Shown: piece by piece, positions 52,783 through 62,850 of the stretch
Numbering within the stretch: position 1 is the stretch's first letter
How the letters are laid out: every line of letters begins with the position of its first letter
Program-made: the position numbers and the translations under genes
NCBI RefSeq assembly: GCF_031426495.1
Contig: NZ_JANPLK010000017.1
Location: 1-64,000, forward strand
Length of the DNA stretch: 64,000 nucleotides
From: Gemmatimonas sp.
Lineage (GTDB): Bacteria > Gemmatimonadota > Gemmatimonadetes > Gemmatimonadales > Gemmatimonadaceae
Reading direction: 5' to 3'
The notes under the pieces: model-generated
What the model was told of the DNA's origin: nothing
The model's input: only the letters and a program-made list of their open reading frames with translations
Databases searched by the model: none

Positions 52783-54585
52783 ATGTCGTCTTTGCCAGAA
52801 CAGTCCGTGCTCGCCACGACCCTTCGTACCGACACCTGTGGCCTCCTGCGCGCGCCGGATGTCGGTCGCACCGTTCGCTTGGGCGGATGGGTGCACCGGA
52901 GCCGTGATCTCGGCGGCCTTGTGTTCATCGATCTGCGCGACCGCACCGGTCTGGTGCAGTTGGCCTTCGGGCCGGCGTGGAGCGATACCGAGACGCTGCG
53001 CATCGCGGCGGCCGTGGGTGTCGAGTCGGTCGTGTTGTGCGAAGGGGAAGTCGTTGCACGCGAGCCCGAACGGCTGAATCCGGATATGCTCACCGGCACG
53101 ATCGAAGTGCGGGTGACATCATTGCGTGTGGTCGGTCCCGCCGTCACCCCGGCGCTGCCGGTGGCCCGCGGACGCGGCGAAAAGATGGCGGCCGAAGAGC
53201 TGCGCTTGCGTCACCGCTATCTCGACCTGCGCCGTCCGGAATTGCAGGAGAATCTGGTGCTGCGTCACCGGCTGTTGCAGGTGTCGCGCCGCTTCCTCAG
53301 CGATCGTGGCTATCTCGAACTCGAGACGCCGATTCTCACCAAGCCGACACCGGAAGGCGCGCGCGATTACCTCGTGCCGAGCCGCGTCCATCCGGGCGAA
53401 TTCTACGCGTTGCCGCAGTCGCCGCAGATCTACAAGCAGCTGTTCATGTGCTGCGGCTTCGATCGGTACTTCCAGATCGCGCGCTGCTTCCGCGACGAAG
53501 ATCTCCGCGCCGATCGGCAGCCGGAGTTCACACAGATCGACATTGAAGCGTCGTTCATCGAGCGCGAAGATATCCTGGCGCTCGCCGAAGGGCTGATCGG
53601 TGCGCTGTGGACCGAAGCGGGCCACACCATCCCGGCGCACTTCGATCGCATGAGCTATCGCGATGCCATGGAGTTCTATGGCTGCGATCGCCCCGATCTG
53701 CGATACGACCTCCGGCTGGCTGACTACACGGCGGTGTTCGCCGGTCTCGAATTCGCGGTCACCGCGAGCGCGATCGCCAACGGCGCGCGCGTGCGCGGAC
53801 TCATCGTGCCGGGTGGTGCCGCCTGGAGCCGCAAACAGGTGGATGAGTTGGAAGCGCTCGCCAAAAGCGCCGGCGCGGGTGGCCTGCTGCGTCTACGGCA
53901 CGCCGACGGCGCCTACGACGGTCCGTTGGCCAAGTTCCTCACCGACGACGCGCGCGAAGCCTTCGCGCTCGCCGATGGCGATCTCGCCCTGTTCGTGGCT
54001 GCTCCCGATCGTGTGTCCAGTCCCGCGCTCGATCGCGTGCGACAGGAGTGCGCGCGCCGCCTCGATCTGGTCGACGACACGCGGCCGCGCTTCATCGTGG
54101 TGATGGACTTTCCGATGTTCGAGGAAGATCCCACCACTGGGGCGCTCGCGGCCGTGCACCACCCATTCACCGCGCCGCATCCGGAAGACATGCAGGCGTT
54201 TCCTGACCAGCCGGCGCGTTGGCGTGCCTTGGCCTACGATGTCGTCCTCAACGGCACGGAACTCGGTGGTGGCAGCATCCGTATCAGCGATCCAGCCATG
54301 CAGTCGCGCATGTTCTCGTTGCTGGGTATCGGTGATGTCGCCGATCAAGAGCGGCGTTTCGGCTTTCTGCTCGAAGGCCTCCGGGCCGGTGCGCCGCCGC
54401 ATGGAGGAATTGCCTTCGGCTTCGATCGTATCGCGATGCTGCTGTCGGGCGCGCCGTCGCTGCGCGACGTGATCGCGTTCCCGAAGACCACCGCGGCGCG
54501 CTCGCTCTTCGAGGGCGCGCCGGTGGCCGTGGCAGCGGAAGATCTGGCGGAGTTGCACCTCACCGTCACCGGGACCGGCACGTGA
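52783..54585 (+). CDS. aspS: Aspartate--tRNA ligase
   Basis: Class II synthetase of the bacterial type, 600 aa. It has the OB-fold anticodon domain (VRLGGWVHRSRDLGG, FIDLRDRTGLVQL), motif 1 near RRFLSDRGYLELETPIL, motif 2 FDRYFQIARCFRDEDLRADRQ, PEFTQIDIEASF, the GAD insertion in the middle, and motif 3 GIAFGFDRIAMLL. The 154-base region upstream (52629-52782) contains two ATCGTTT direct repeats (52702, 52717) but no promoter I would defend. Confidence 0.97.
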   Translation: MSSLPEQSVLATTLRTDTCGLLRAPDVGRTVRLGGWVHRSRDLGGLVFIDLRDRTGLVQLAFGPAWSDTETLRIAAAVGVESVVLCEGEVVAREPERLNPDMLTGTIEVRVTSLRVVGPAVTPALPVARGRGEKMAAEELRLRHRYLDLRRPELQENLVLRHRLLQVSRRFLSDRGYLELETPILTKPTPEGARDYLVPSRVHPGEFYALPQSPQIYKQLFMCCGFDRYFQIARCFRDEDLRADRQPEFTQIDIEASFIEREDILALAEGLIGALWTEAGHTIPAHFDRMSYRDAMEFYGCDRPDLRYDLRLADYTAVFAGLEFAVTASAIANGARVRGLIVPGGAAWSRKQVDELEALAKSAGAGGLLRLRHADGAYDGPLAKFLTDDAREAFALADGDLALFVAAPDRVSSPALDRVRQECARRLDLVDDTRPRFIVVMDFPMFEEDPTTGALAAVHHPFTAPHPEDMQAFPDQPARWRALAYDVVLNGTELGGGSIRISDPAMQSRMFSLLGIGDVADQERRFGFLLEGLRAGAPPHGGIAFGFDRIAMLLSGAPSLRDVIAFPKTTAARSLFEGAPVAVAAEDLAELHLTVTGTGT

Positions 54586-55553
54586 GCGGCAACGATCGCG
54601 CCCCCGAGACCGTGACGACGCGCGTGTCCGTCGAAGGCGCGGACATGCAGATGCTCGCCGGTGCCAACGACGCCAATCTCGTGGAACTCGGGCGCGCCAC
54701 GGGCACGCGCGTGGCGCTGCGCGGCGACAGCCTCACGATCACCGGTGATCTCGACAACGTCACCCGTGCCGAGCCTATCGCGACGGCAATGGTCATGCTC
54801 GTGCGCGAGGGGAAGACCCTGAGTGCCGACGACGTGCTGCGGCTGTCCCTGACCGAGCGTCCGGCCGATGCGCCGGCGGCCACCAACGGCGCCCTCGTGC
54901 TGCCGGGGGCGCGGCGCGGCGTCCAGCCGAAAACGCCTGGGCAGGCCGAGTACCTCAAGCAGATCGGCGAGCACGATATCGTGGTCGGCGTTGGTCCCGC
55001 GGGCACGGGCAAGACCTATCTTGCCGTCGCCGCGGCGGTCGATGCGCTCATGCGGAAGCGCGTGCGGCGCATTGTGCTGGCGCGTCCGGCGGTGGAGGCG
55101 GGCGAAAGTCTCGGGTTTCTGCCGGGGGACATGCAGGCCAAGATCGATCCGTATCTCCGCCCGCTGTACGATGCCCTCGACGATCTCATTCCGGTCGAGC
55201 GTCTGCAAAAGCTCATCGAGACGCGCACCATCGAAGTGGCTCCGCTGGCCTTTATGCGCGGGCGTACGCTCAGCGATTCGTTCGTCATTCTCGACGAAGC
55301 GCAGAATGCGACCGGCCTGCAGATGAAGATGTTTCTCACGCGGCTGGGCGTGAGTTCGAAGATCGTGATCACCGGCGACAAGACACAGGTCGACCTGCCG
55401 CGCCGCGAAGACTCGGGCCTCATGCAGATCGAACGTATTCTGCACGGGATCGAAGGGATTTCGTTCCATTACTTCACCGATGCCGACGTCGTGCGACATC
55501 GCTTGGTGCGAGACATCATCCGTGCCTACAACGCCGATGCGGCCGGCGCATGA
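54582..55553 (+). CDS. PhoH-like ATPase
   Basis: P-loop protein linked to RNA processing and often encoded next to ybeY. The 323-aa product has an N-terminal KH-like region (~15-90) and then the ATPase with Walker A GPAGTGKT at 138-145, VLARPAVEAGESLGFLPGD, Walker B at D238-E239 in VILDEAQN, and VITGDKTQVDLP. GTG start overlaps the aspS stop; stop overlaps ybeY. The PhoH-YbeY-CorC order is common in bacteria. Confidence 0.94.
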   Translation: MSGNDRAPETVTTRVSVEGADMQMLAGANDANLVELGRATGTRVALRGDSLTITGDLDNVTRAEPIATAMVMLVREGKTLSADDVLRLSLTERPADAPAATNGALVLPGARRGVQPKTPGQAEYLKQIGEHDIVVGVGPAGTGKTYLAVAAAVDALMRKRVRRIVLARPAVEAGESLGFLPGDMQAKIDPYLRPLYDALDDLIPVERLQKLIETRTIEVAPLAFMRGRTLSDSFVILDEAQNATGLQMKMFLTRLGVSSKIVITGDKTQVDLPRREDSGLMQIERILHGIEGISFHYFTDADVVRHRLVRDIIRAYNADAAGA

Positions 55554-56020
55554 GCAGCAGGCGTGAGAATCCCCGCGCCGTGTCGGTGCAAGCCGATGGG
55601 GTTCGCGTACCGGTTGCCGCCGATCGTCTGGTCGAACTGTCGCGCAGCGTGCTGCGCGCGCTCAAGGTGCCGCGCGCGATGATCAGCGTCACGTTCGTGT
55701 CGTCACGCACCAGCGCGACGCTCAATCGACGGCATCTCGGTCATCGCGGACCGACCGACGTAATCACGTTCGCTTTGGGCTCCGATCCTGCGGGGACCGT
55801 CATCGCCGACATCTACATCAGCCCGGATGTCGCGCGCCGGCAGGCGAAGGAGTTTGGGGTCGGCGTACGTGAAGAGATTGCGCGCCTCGTGGTGCATGGT
55901 ATGCTGCACGCCTGCGGGTGGGAACATCCCGACGGCGAGGAACGGATGACGTCGCCGATGTGGCGACGCCAGGAGCAATTGCTGCATCGCTTCTGGATGA
56001 CGCCGACCCGTACCGCATGA
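55550..56020 (+). CDS. ybeY: Endoribonuclease YbeY (rRNA maturation)
   Basis: Metal-dependent RNase required for 16S 3' end maturation and ribosome quality control. The 156-aa product carries the zinc motif H116-x3-H120-x5-H126 in HGMLHACGWEH, and the LNRRHLGHRGPTDVITFAL segment typical of the family. ATG overlaps phoH stop and TGA overlaps the next ATG. Confidence 0.95.
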   Translation: MSSRRENPRAVSVQADGVRVPVAADRLVELSRSVLRALKVPRAMISVTFVSSRTSATLNRRHLGHRGPTDVITFALGSDPAGTVIADIYISPDVARRQAKEFGVGVREEIARLVVHGMLHACGWEHPDGEERMTSPMWRRQEQLLHRFWMTPTRTA

Positions 56021-57291
56021 GTGCAGTCGCGTGGGGGCTGGCGACTGGCGGAGCCGTTGTTGCCGCACTCGCCGCCGTCGCCGACGGTGCGCTGCTCTCC
56101 GAGCCGCCACAGTCGTCGATACCCGTCGAGCGTTCTACGCTCGCGCCCCCGGCCCCGGTGGTGCCGCGACCCGTGCCTTCGCGCGAGCGGACACACCGCG
56201 CACTGGCCTTCGCGCGCGTGCTCGGACATCTCGCGGCTGGCTCCGGTATCGCCGTCGGCTTAGGCCTGTCCGGCCGTGCGACGCTGTCCACCGTGGCCTT
56301 GCTGTTCGGGCTGGGGCTGGTGGTCGTGCTCGCTGCCGAAACCACCGCGCGCGTGATCGGCGATGCGCTCGGCGAGGATGCCGAAGATCGTCTGGCCTGG
56401 TTCTCCACAGGGGCAGAGAAGCTCTTCGCGCCCGTCGTGCGACTAGGGAATTGGGTCGAGGCGGCGTTTGCCGAAGTCGTCTCCGACGCCGACGCCACCA
56501 TCGAGCGTCGCGAGGAAGCCGCGGCCCAGTTCCGCGAAGTGATCACGAGTGAAGCCGACGTCTCGCGCGACGAGCGCGACCTGCTGCTTGGCGTTTTCGA
56601 ATTCGGCGAGACCACCGTCGAGGAAGTGATGGTGCCGCGGGTGGACATCGTCGGCATCGAGCAGGAGACGCCGTGGTCGGAGATGCTCGACCGCGTGCGT
56701 AGCGCCCAGCATTCCCGGGTGCCCGTCTTCGAGGATACGGTCGACGAGATCGTCGGTATCCTCTACGTGAAGGATTTGCTGCCGTCGGTGTTGGCAGACG
56801 ATGAGCCGGACGGTGGCTGGCAAACCTTGCTGCGTCCGCCCGTGTTCATTCCGCCGTCGAAGCGCATTGCGGATCTCCTGCGCGAGTTTCGCGTGGCGGG
56901 TCGACACATTGCGGTGGTGGCGGACGAGTACGGCGGCACCGCCGGTCTCGTGACGATCGAGGATGTGCTCGAAGAGCTGGTCGGCGAAATCCGCGACGAG
57001 TACGATCAAGAGGAACGGCAGGTCGAAACTGAAGAAGGCGTGCGTTTTTGGGTCTCGGGCCGCCTCACACTCGATGATCTCTCGGAAGCGTTGTCTCACG
57101 ACTTCCGCCGCGACGACGTGTCGACCGTCGGCGGGCTGGTGCTCGAACTGCTGGGGCGTGTGCCCCGCGCGGGTGAGACGCTGGCGGTCGGCCCGTTCAA
57201 GGTGATCGTCGAGCGCGTGGTGCGCCGCAAGATCGAACGGGTCTACCTCGAGCGCGTGCAGCCGCTCGATGCGGCCGCGGGAGACAGCTGA
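56017..57291 (+). CDS. CNNM/CorC-family transporter-like protein, full length
   Basis: A 424-aa membrane protein with an N-terminal DUF21-like transmembrane region (~1-150, with a Pro-rich loop near 35-60), then two CBS domains (~190-330; EVMVPRVDIVGIEQETP, HSRVPVFEDTVDEIVGI, HIAVVADEYGGTAGLVTIED) and a C-terminal CorC/HlyC domain (~345-415). Relatives are implicated in magnesium homeostasis; the older hemolysin label is not supported. The start is ATG 56017, on the ybeY stop. Confidence 0.9.
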   Translation: MSAVAWGLATGGAVVAALAAVADGALLSEPPQSSIPVERSTLAPPAPVVPRPVPSRERTHRALAFARVLGHLAAGSGIAVGLGLSGRATLSTVALLFGLGLVVVLAAETTARVIGDALGEDAEDRLAWFSTGAEKLFAPVVRLGNWVEAAFAEVVSDADATIERREEAAAQFREVITSEADVSRDERDLLLGVFEFGETTVEEVMVPRVDIVGIEQETPWSEMLDRVRSAQHSRVPVFEDTVDEIVGILYVKDLLPSVLADDEPDGGWQTLLRPPVFIPPSKRIADLLREFRVAGRHIAVVADEYGGTAGLVTIEDVLEELVGEIRDEYDQEERQVETEEGVRFWVSGRLTLDDLSEALSHDFRRDDVSTVGGLVLELLGRVPRAGETLAVGPFKVIVERVVRRKIERVYLERVQPLDAAAGDS

Positions 57292-58238
57292 TGCCTCTGC
57301 TCATCACGCTGTTCTCGGTTGCCATCGTGGGGACGCTCACACTGTCCGCGACGGCTGTCCGGGCGGTGAGCCGTCTGTGGCTCCGGCACTGGATCGAGCG
57401 ACGCCACGGCGGCACCGGTGCGATGGCACGCTATCTCGAGCGTCCAGCCCGTCTGCTGCACGCCGCGGCCACGGCGAGCATGTTGATTGTGTTTGCGACG
57501 GGCTCGATGATCGCCATGGCGGATGGATTGCGCGCCTGGGAGTTTCTGGTCGACGTGCTCCTGTATCTCACGCTGCTGGTGCTGGTGGGGCAGCTGCTGC
57601 CGCGCGCGGTGGGGCGTCGGTGGGCGCCGCAGCTGGTGCCCGTGCTGGTACCGCTGTTGCGCCTCGTCGATTTGCTGCTCACACCATTTCATGTCGTAGC
57701 CGATCTCGTGCGGCGCGTACTGGCGTCGGGACCGGCGTCGGCCACCGACGAAGATGGACGTGAGGGGCTCGAGGAACTGCTCCGCGACGGCGCGTTCGAC
57801 GACATCAGCACGACGGAAGAGATGGCGATCATCTCCGGCGTGGTGCAGTTCGGCGACAAAGTCGTGCAGGACGTGATGTCGCCGCGCGCCAAGATCTTCG
57901 CGTTGCCCGACGGCCTGCCGGCGGCAGAATTGGCCCTGCGTGTGGCGCAGGCCGGGTACAGCCGGGTGCCGATCTATCGCGACACGCCCGATCAGATCAT
58001 CGGGATGGTGCATGTGTTCGACGTGTTCGTGCGGAGTGGTGAGACGTTACCACCGATTCGTCCGGTCACCGTCGCCACGTCCACGAAATCCGCGAAGGAA
58101 TTGCTGTTCGAGCTGCTGCGCTCGCGTCGACAGTTGGCGATTGTTCAGGACGACGGAACGGTCGTCGGGCTGGTGACCCTCGAAGACCTGCTCGAGGAGT
58201 TGGTGGGCGACATCCGCGATGAACACGACGACGAGTGA
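57291..58238 (+). CDS. Second CNNM/CBS membrane protein, lacking the CorC domain
   Basis: A 315-aa paralogue that starts on the stop codon of the previous gene. It has an N-terminal membrane region (~1-130), then a CBS pair (VMSPRAKIFALPDGLP, YSRVPIYRDTPDQIIGMVHV, QLAIVQDDGTVVGLVTLEDLLEELVG) and ends at DEHDDE, exactly where the first protein continues into its CorC/HlyC domain. It could form a heteromer with the first. Its TGA overlaps the meaB start. Confidence 0.88.
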   Translation: MPLLITLFSVAIVGTLTLSATAVRAVSRLWLRHWIERRHGGTGAMARYLERPARLLHAAATASMLIVFATGSMIAMADGLRAWEFLVDVLLYLTLLVLVGQLLPRAVGRRWAPQLVPVLVPLLRLVDLLLTPFHVVADLVRRVLASGPASATDEDGREGLEELLRDGAFDDISTTEEMAIISGVVQFGDKVVQDVMSPRAKIFALPDGLPAAELALRVAQAGYSRVPIYRDTPDQIIGMVHVFDVFVRSGETLPPIRPVTVATSTKSAKELLFELLRSRRQLAIVQDDGTVVGLVTLEDLLEELVGDIRDEHDDE

Positions 58239-59356
58239 TGATGACTGAAGCGATGGCTCGACTGATGGTGCAGTTTCGTGCGGGTAAGCCGGCTGCGCTC
58301 GCGCGTGCGGTGAGCATTGTGGAGAATCACCGTCCGGGCTTCGAGCAGATTCTCTCGACGGTGCATCCCACGCTCGGTCGCGCGCGCCGCATTGGCATCA
58401 CCGGCCCGCCGGGCGCCGGCAAGAGCACACTCACCACGCGCTTAGCCAGACGCTATCGCAACGCGGGTTTGCGCGTCGGCATTGTGGCGGTCGATCCCAC
58501 GTCGCCGTTCACCGGGGGAGCACTGCTGGGCGATCGCATTCGGATGGAGGAAGTCGCGCTCGACCCTGGTGTGTTCATTCGTTCCATGGCGACGCGCGGA
58601 TCACTCGGCGGATTGGCGACGGCCACACGAGAAGTGTGCGACGTCCTCGATGGCTTCGGTATGGACGTGATTTTGCTCGAGACTGTGGGCGTGGGACAGA
58701 GCGAACTGGATATCTCGCGGGCCGCCGACACCACGCTGGTGGTACTCGTGCCGGAGTCGGGCGACTCCATCCAGACACTCAAGGCCGGCGTGATGGAGAT
58801 CGCCGACGTGTTCGCCGTGAACAAGGCGGATCGCCCGGGCGCGGATCGCCTGCGAAACGACATCGAACTCATGCTCGGCCTCCGGGCCGGTGCGACGATG
58901 CAGAACGTTCCGGCCCACCATGGCGTAGATCTTCGGCACCTGCCGGACCGTGACGCCCTTCGGGACGCCATGAATCCGGCGCGCGCCGCTCGTGCCGCCG
59001 CCCAAGCCGAACAGTCCGAGCAGTGGACCCCGCCAGTGCTGCGCGTCATTGCCGCTCAGAACGAAGGAATTGACGAGGTCGTCGACGCTCTCGACCGTCA
59101 CGTGCGCTATCTTGAGAGCAGCGGCGAGCTTCGGTCCCGTCGACGGGCTCGCCTGCGTGAGCGGGTGATGGAGGTGGTGGAGCAGCAGCTCCGTCGGCGG
59201 TTGTGGCAGGATGACGACACCCTCGCCTGGGTGGATGAACGACTCGATGCGCTCGAGGCTGGCACGCAGGTTCCCTTCGCGGTTGCCGATGCCCTCCGGG
59301 CTCGCAGTGTAGCACTTCTCACCGGCGCCGAGTACGCGCCGCTTCAGGATGGATGA
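58238..59356 (+). CDS. meaB: Methylmalonyl-CoA mutase-associated GTPase MeaB
   Basis: G3E-family GTPase that protects and reloads B12-dependent methylmalonyl-CoA mutase. The 372-aa product has Walker A GPPGAGKS at 56-63, VDPTSPFTGGALLGDRIRM, the switch region LLETVGVGQSELD and the base-specifying NKAD. GTG 58235 and ATGs 58238/58241 are adjacent; I use the TGATG overlap with the preceding stop. It directly precedes the mutase gene. Confidence 0.95.
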   Translation: MMTEAMARLMVQFRAGKPAALARAVSIVENHRPGFEQILSTVHPTLGRARRIGITGPPGAGKSTLTTRLARRYRNAGLRVGIVAVDPTSPFTGGALLGDRIRMEEVALDPGVFIRSMATRGSLGGLATATREVCDVLDGFGMDVILLETVGVGQSELDISRAADTTLVVLVPESGDSIQTLKAGVMEIADVFAVNKADRPGADRLRNDIELMLGLRAGATMQNVPAHHGVDLRHLPDRDALRDAMNPARAARAAAQAEQSEQWTPPVLRVIAAQNEGIDEVVDALDRHVRYLESSGELRSRRRARLRERVMEVVEQQLRRRLWQDDDTLAWVDERLDALEAGTQVPFAVADALRARSVALLTGAEYAPLQDG

Positions 59357-59360
59357 GCGC

Positions 59361-61055
<1,695 letters not shown>

Positions 61056-61062
61056 ACGGGCA

Positions 61063-61500
61063 CTACTCGCTCAGCAGGCGCTCCACCGTGGCCAGGTCGC
61101 GCAGAAATGCTGTGGCCTGCTGACCGCTCATTTGCGCCGGATCGAAGCGCCGCGATCCGGAGTGCTTAAGCAGCACCGTCTGTCGCGCCGCAGTGACCGC
61201 GTCGTTCCAGTCCACGATCTTCATCGACCACTCGGCGAAGTCGCGCGTGCTGATCTCGTCGACGCTCATCAACTGACAGTTCGAGTGTCGGGGATCCTTC
61301 GCGATATGATGGTACAGCGAGTTGACCGCAAGCCGCTCGCCTTCGAGCGCCTGCAGGAACTGGCCGCCGCCATAGCAGAGTATTCCCGTGATCGCGCGTT
61401 CGCGGTTGGTCTCGGCCGCCGTGTCCATGATCGTCATGAAGTCGCGGTAGCGAAGATCCTCGCGCGCATCGCTCGCATAGATCAGACGGATTGTATGCAT
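61063..61500 (-). CDS. BLUF-domain blue-light sensor protein
   Basis: A stand-alone FAD photoreceptor of 145 aa. The BLUF residues are present: the Tyr in RLIYASDA, the Asn in AAETNRERAITGIL, the Gln in GQFLQALEGE, and the Trp/Met strand FAEWSMKIVDW. After the ~95-residue BLUF core a helical C-terminal extension (~45 aa) ends DLATVERLLSE. No output enzyme is fused, so it probably signals by protein contact. It is convergent with the mutase gene, separated by 7 bases, and divergent from the methyltransferase. Confidence 0.92.
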   Translation of the reverse strand: MHTIRLIYASDAREDLRYRDFMTIMDTAAETNRERAITGILCYGGGQFLQALEGERLAVNSLYHHIAKDPRHSNCQLMSVDEISTRDFAEWSMKIVDWNDAVTAARQTVLLKHSGSRRFDPAQMSGQQATAFLRDLATVERLLSE

Positions 61501-61603
61501 GGCATTGCCACTCGCGTTCGAGATGGGTCCTTCCCGTCGGCGACCCCGGCGGCGGGATGGCTGGCGACTTGTGTGAGACCGTGGGGGTATCTAGCGTGTC
61601 CGG

Positions 61604-62359
61604 ATGAAGACGACCAGTCCTTGGTGGGCAACCCACTTTGACGCGCAGTACCTTCACGAGTACGAGCCGCTGTTTGATCTCGTACAGGATCGCCGGGAGG
61701 TCTCACGGCTGCTCGACGTGCTCGAGTTGCCCTCGGGCGCGCGCGTGCTCGACTGCCCCTGCGGCCAGGGCCGCCACGCGCACCTGCTCGCGGAAGCCGG
61801 CTTCGACGTCGACGGGCTCGACTATTCCAAGCCACTGCTCGAGGTCGCCAAGCGCCGAGGCATCGGCAAGACGCTACGATACACGCAGGGCGACATGCGA
61901 GAACTCCCGGCCAAGTGGACCGGGCGCTTTGATGCCGTGGTGAACCTGTTCACCTCGTTTGGCTTCTTCGACGATCCGTACGACGACCGGAAGGTGCTCG
62001 CCCAGTTTGCGCGCGTTCTCAAGCCGGGCGGCCTCTTGATTTGGCACGGCGGCAGTCGAGATGGGGTCGTGGCGCGCTTTCTGGCCCGCGACTGGTGGAG
62101 CACCGAGGACGGTACCGTGTTCGGCCAGGAACGCCGCTTCGACCCACTGTCGGGTTTCCTCGAAATTACGTCCACCTGGCGCGGGCCAAAGGGTGACGGG
62201 GAGCGGACGCACCGCATCCGACTGTACTCCGCCTCGGAGTTGGCAGCCCGCATGCAGGAGGTGGGCTTGGTCGTCGAACAGGCGTTCGACGCGTGGACCG
62301 AGCGCCCGCTGACGCGTAAATCCAGCGAAATGCTGCTGGTGGCGCGTAAGGACGGGTGA
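61604..62359 (+). CDS. Class I SAM-dependent methyltransferase
   Basis: A 251-aa methyltransferase of the Methyltransf_25/11 type. The SAM motif I is VLDCPCGQGRHAHLLAEAG, the acidic residue ending strand 2 is in VDGLDYSKPLLEVA, then QGDMRELP and VVNLFTSFGFF, followed by LKPGGLLIW. A C-terminal sheet with TSTWRGPKGDGERTHRIRLY follows. The substrate is unknown. It lies inside the propionyl-CoA cluster, between BLUF and the mutase B12 subunit. Confidence 0.87.
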   Translation: MKTTSPWWATHFDAQYLHEYEPLFDLVQDRREVSRLLDVLELPSGARVLDCPCGQGRHAHLLAEAGFDVDGLDYSKPLLEVAKRRGIGKTLRYTQGDMRELPAKWTGRFDAVVNLFTSFGFFDDPYDDRKVLAQFARVLKPGGLLIWHGGSRDGVVARFLARDWWSTEDGTVFGQERRFDPLSGFLEITSTWRGPKGDGERTHRIRLYSASELAARMQEVGLVVEQAFDAWTERPLTRKSSEMLLVARKDG

Positions 62360-62436
62360 GTAGCTTGAAGGGCGGCCGCGCGGAATCCTCGCGTCGGCAG
62401 CGCCCGACCCCCGGGTCCTTTCCCGTTTGCCCTCCG

Positions 62437-62850
62437 ATGACTCGACCGATTCGCGTGCTCGTGGCCAAGCCTGGCCTCGACGGCCATGATCGCGGCGCCA
62501 AGGTGGTGGCTGCCGCGCTGCGTGACGCCGGCATGGAAGTGATCTACACCGGTTTGCACCAGACTCCCGAAATGATCGCCTCGGCGGCCATTCAGGAAGA
62601 CGTAGACGTCGTGGGCCTCTCAATTCTGAGTGGCGCCCACATGACGCTCTTTCCGCGCGTCCGTGATCTGCTCGTTGAGGCGGGACGCGACGACATCCTG
62701 CTTACTGGTGGCGGGATCATCCCGAAGGAAGACATGGATACCCTCCAGCAGCGCGGCGTGGCCCGGCTGTTCGGACCGGGGACCAGCACGCAGGACCTCG
62801 TCGAGTACATCCGCGACTGGTTCGCGTCCCGTCAGCAGCAGGACGCGTGA
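62437..62850 (+). CDS. Methylmalonyl-CoA mutase, B12-binding (small) subunit
   Basis: A 137-aa cobalamin-binding domain. The base-off histidine motif is GLDGHDRGAK (DxHxxG), followed by VIYTGLHQTPEMIA, VDVVGLSILSGAH and TGGGIIPKEDM, GPGTSTQDLVEYI: the classic C-terminal mutase domain as a free subunit. The frame extends upstream to 62356, but ATG 62437 gives the family start MTRPIRVLVAKPG. Its stop overlaps the carboxylase GTG. Confidence 0.95.
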   Translation: MTRPIRVLVAKPGLDGHDRGAKVVAAALRDAGMEVIYTGLHQTPEMIASAAIQEDVDVVGLSILSGAHMTLFPRVRDLLVEAGRDDILLTGGGIIPKEDMDTLQQRGVARLFGPGTSTQDLVEYIRDWFASRQQQDA

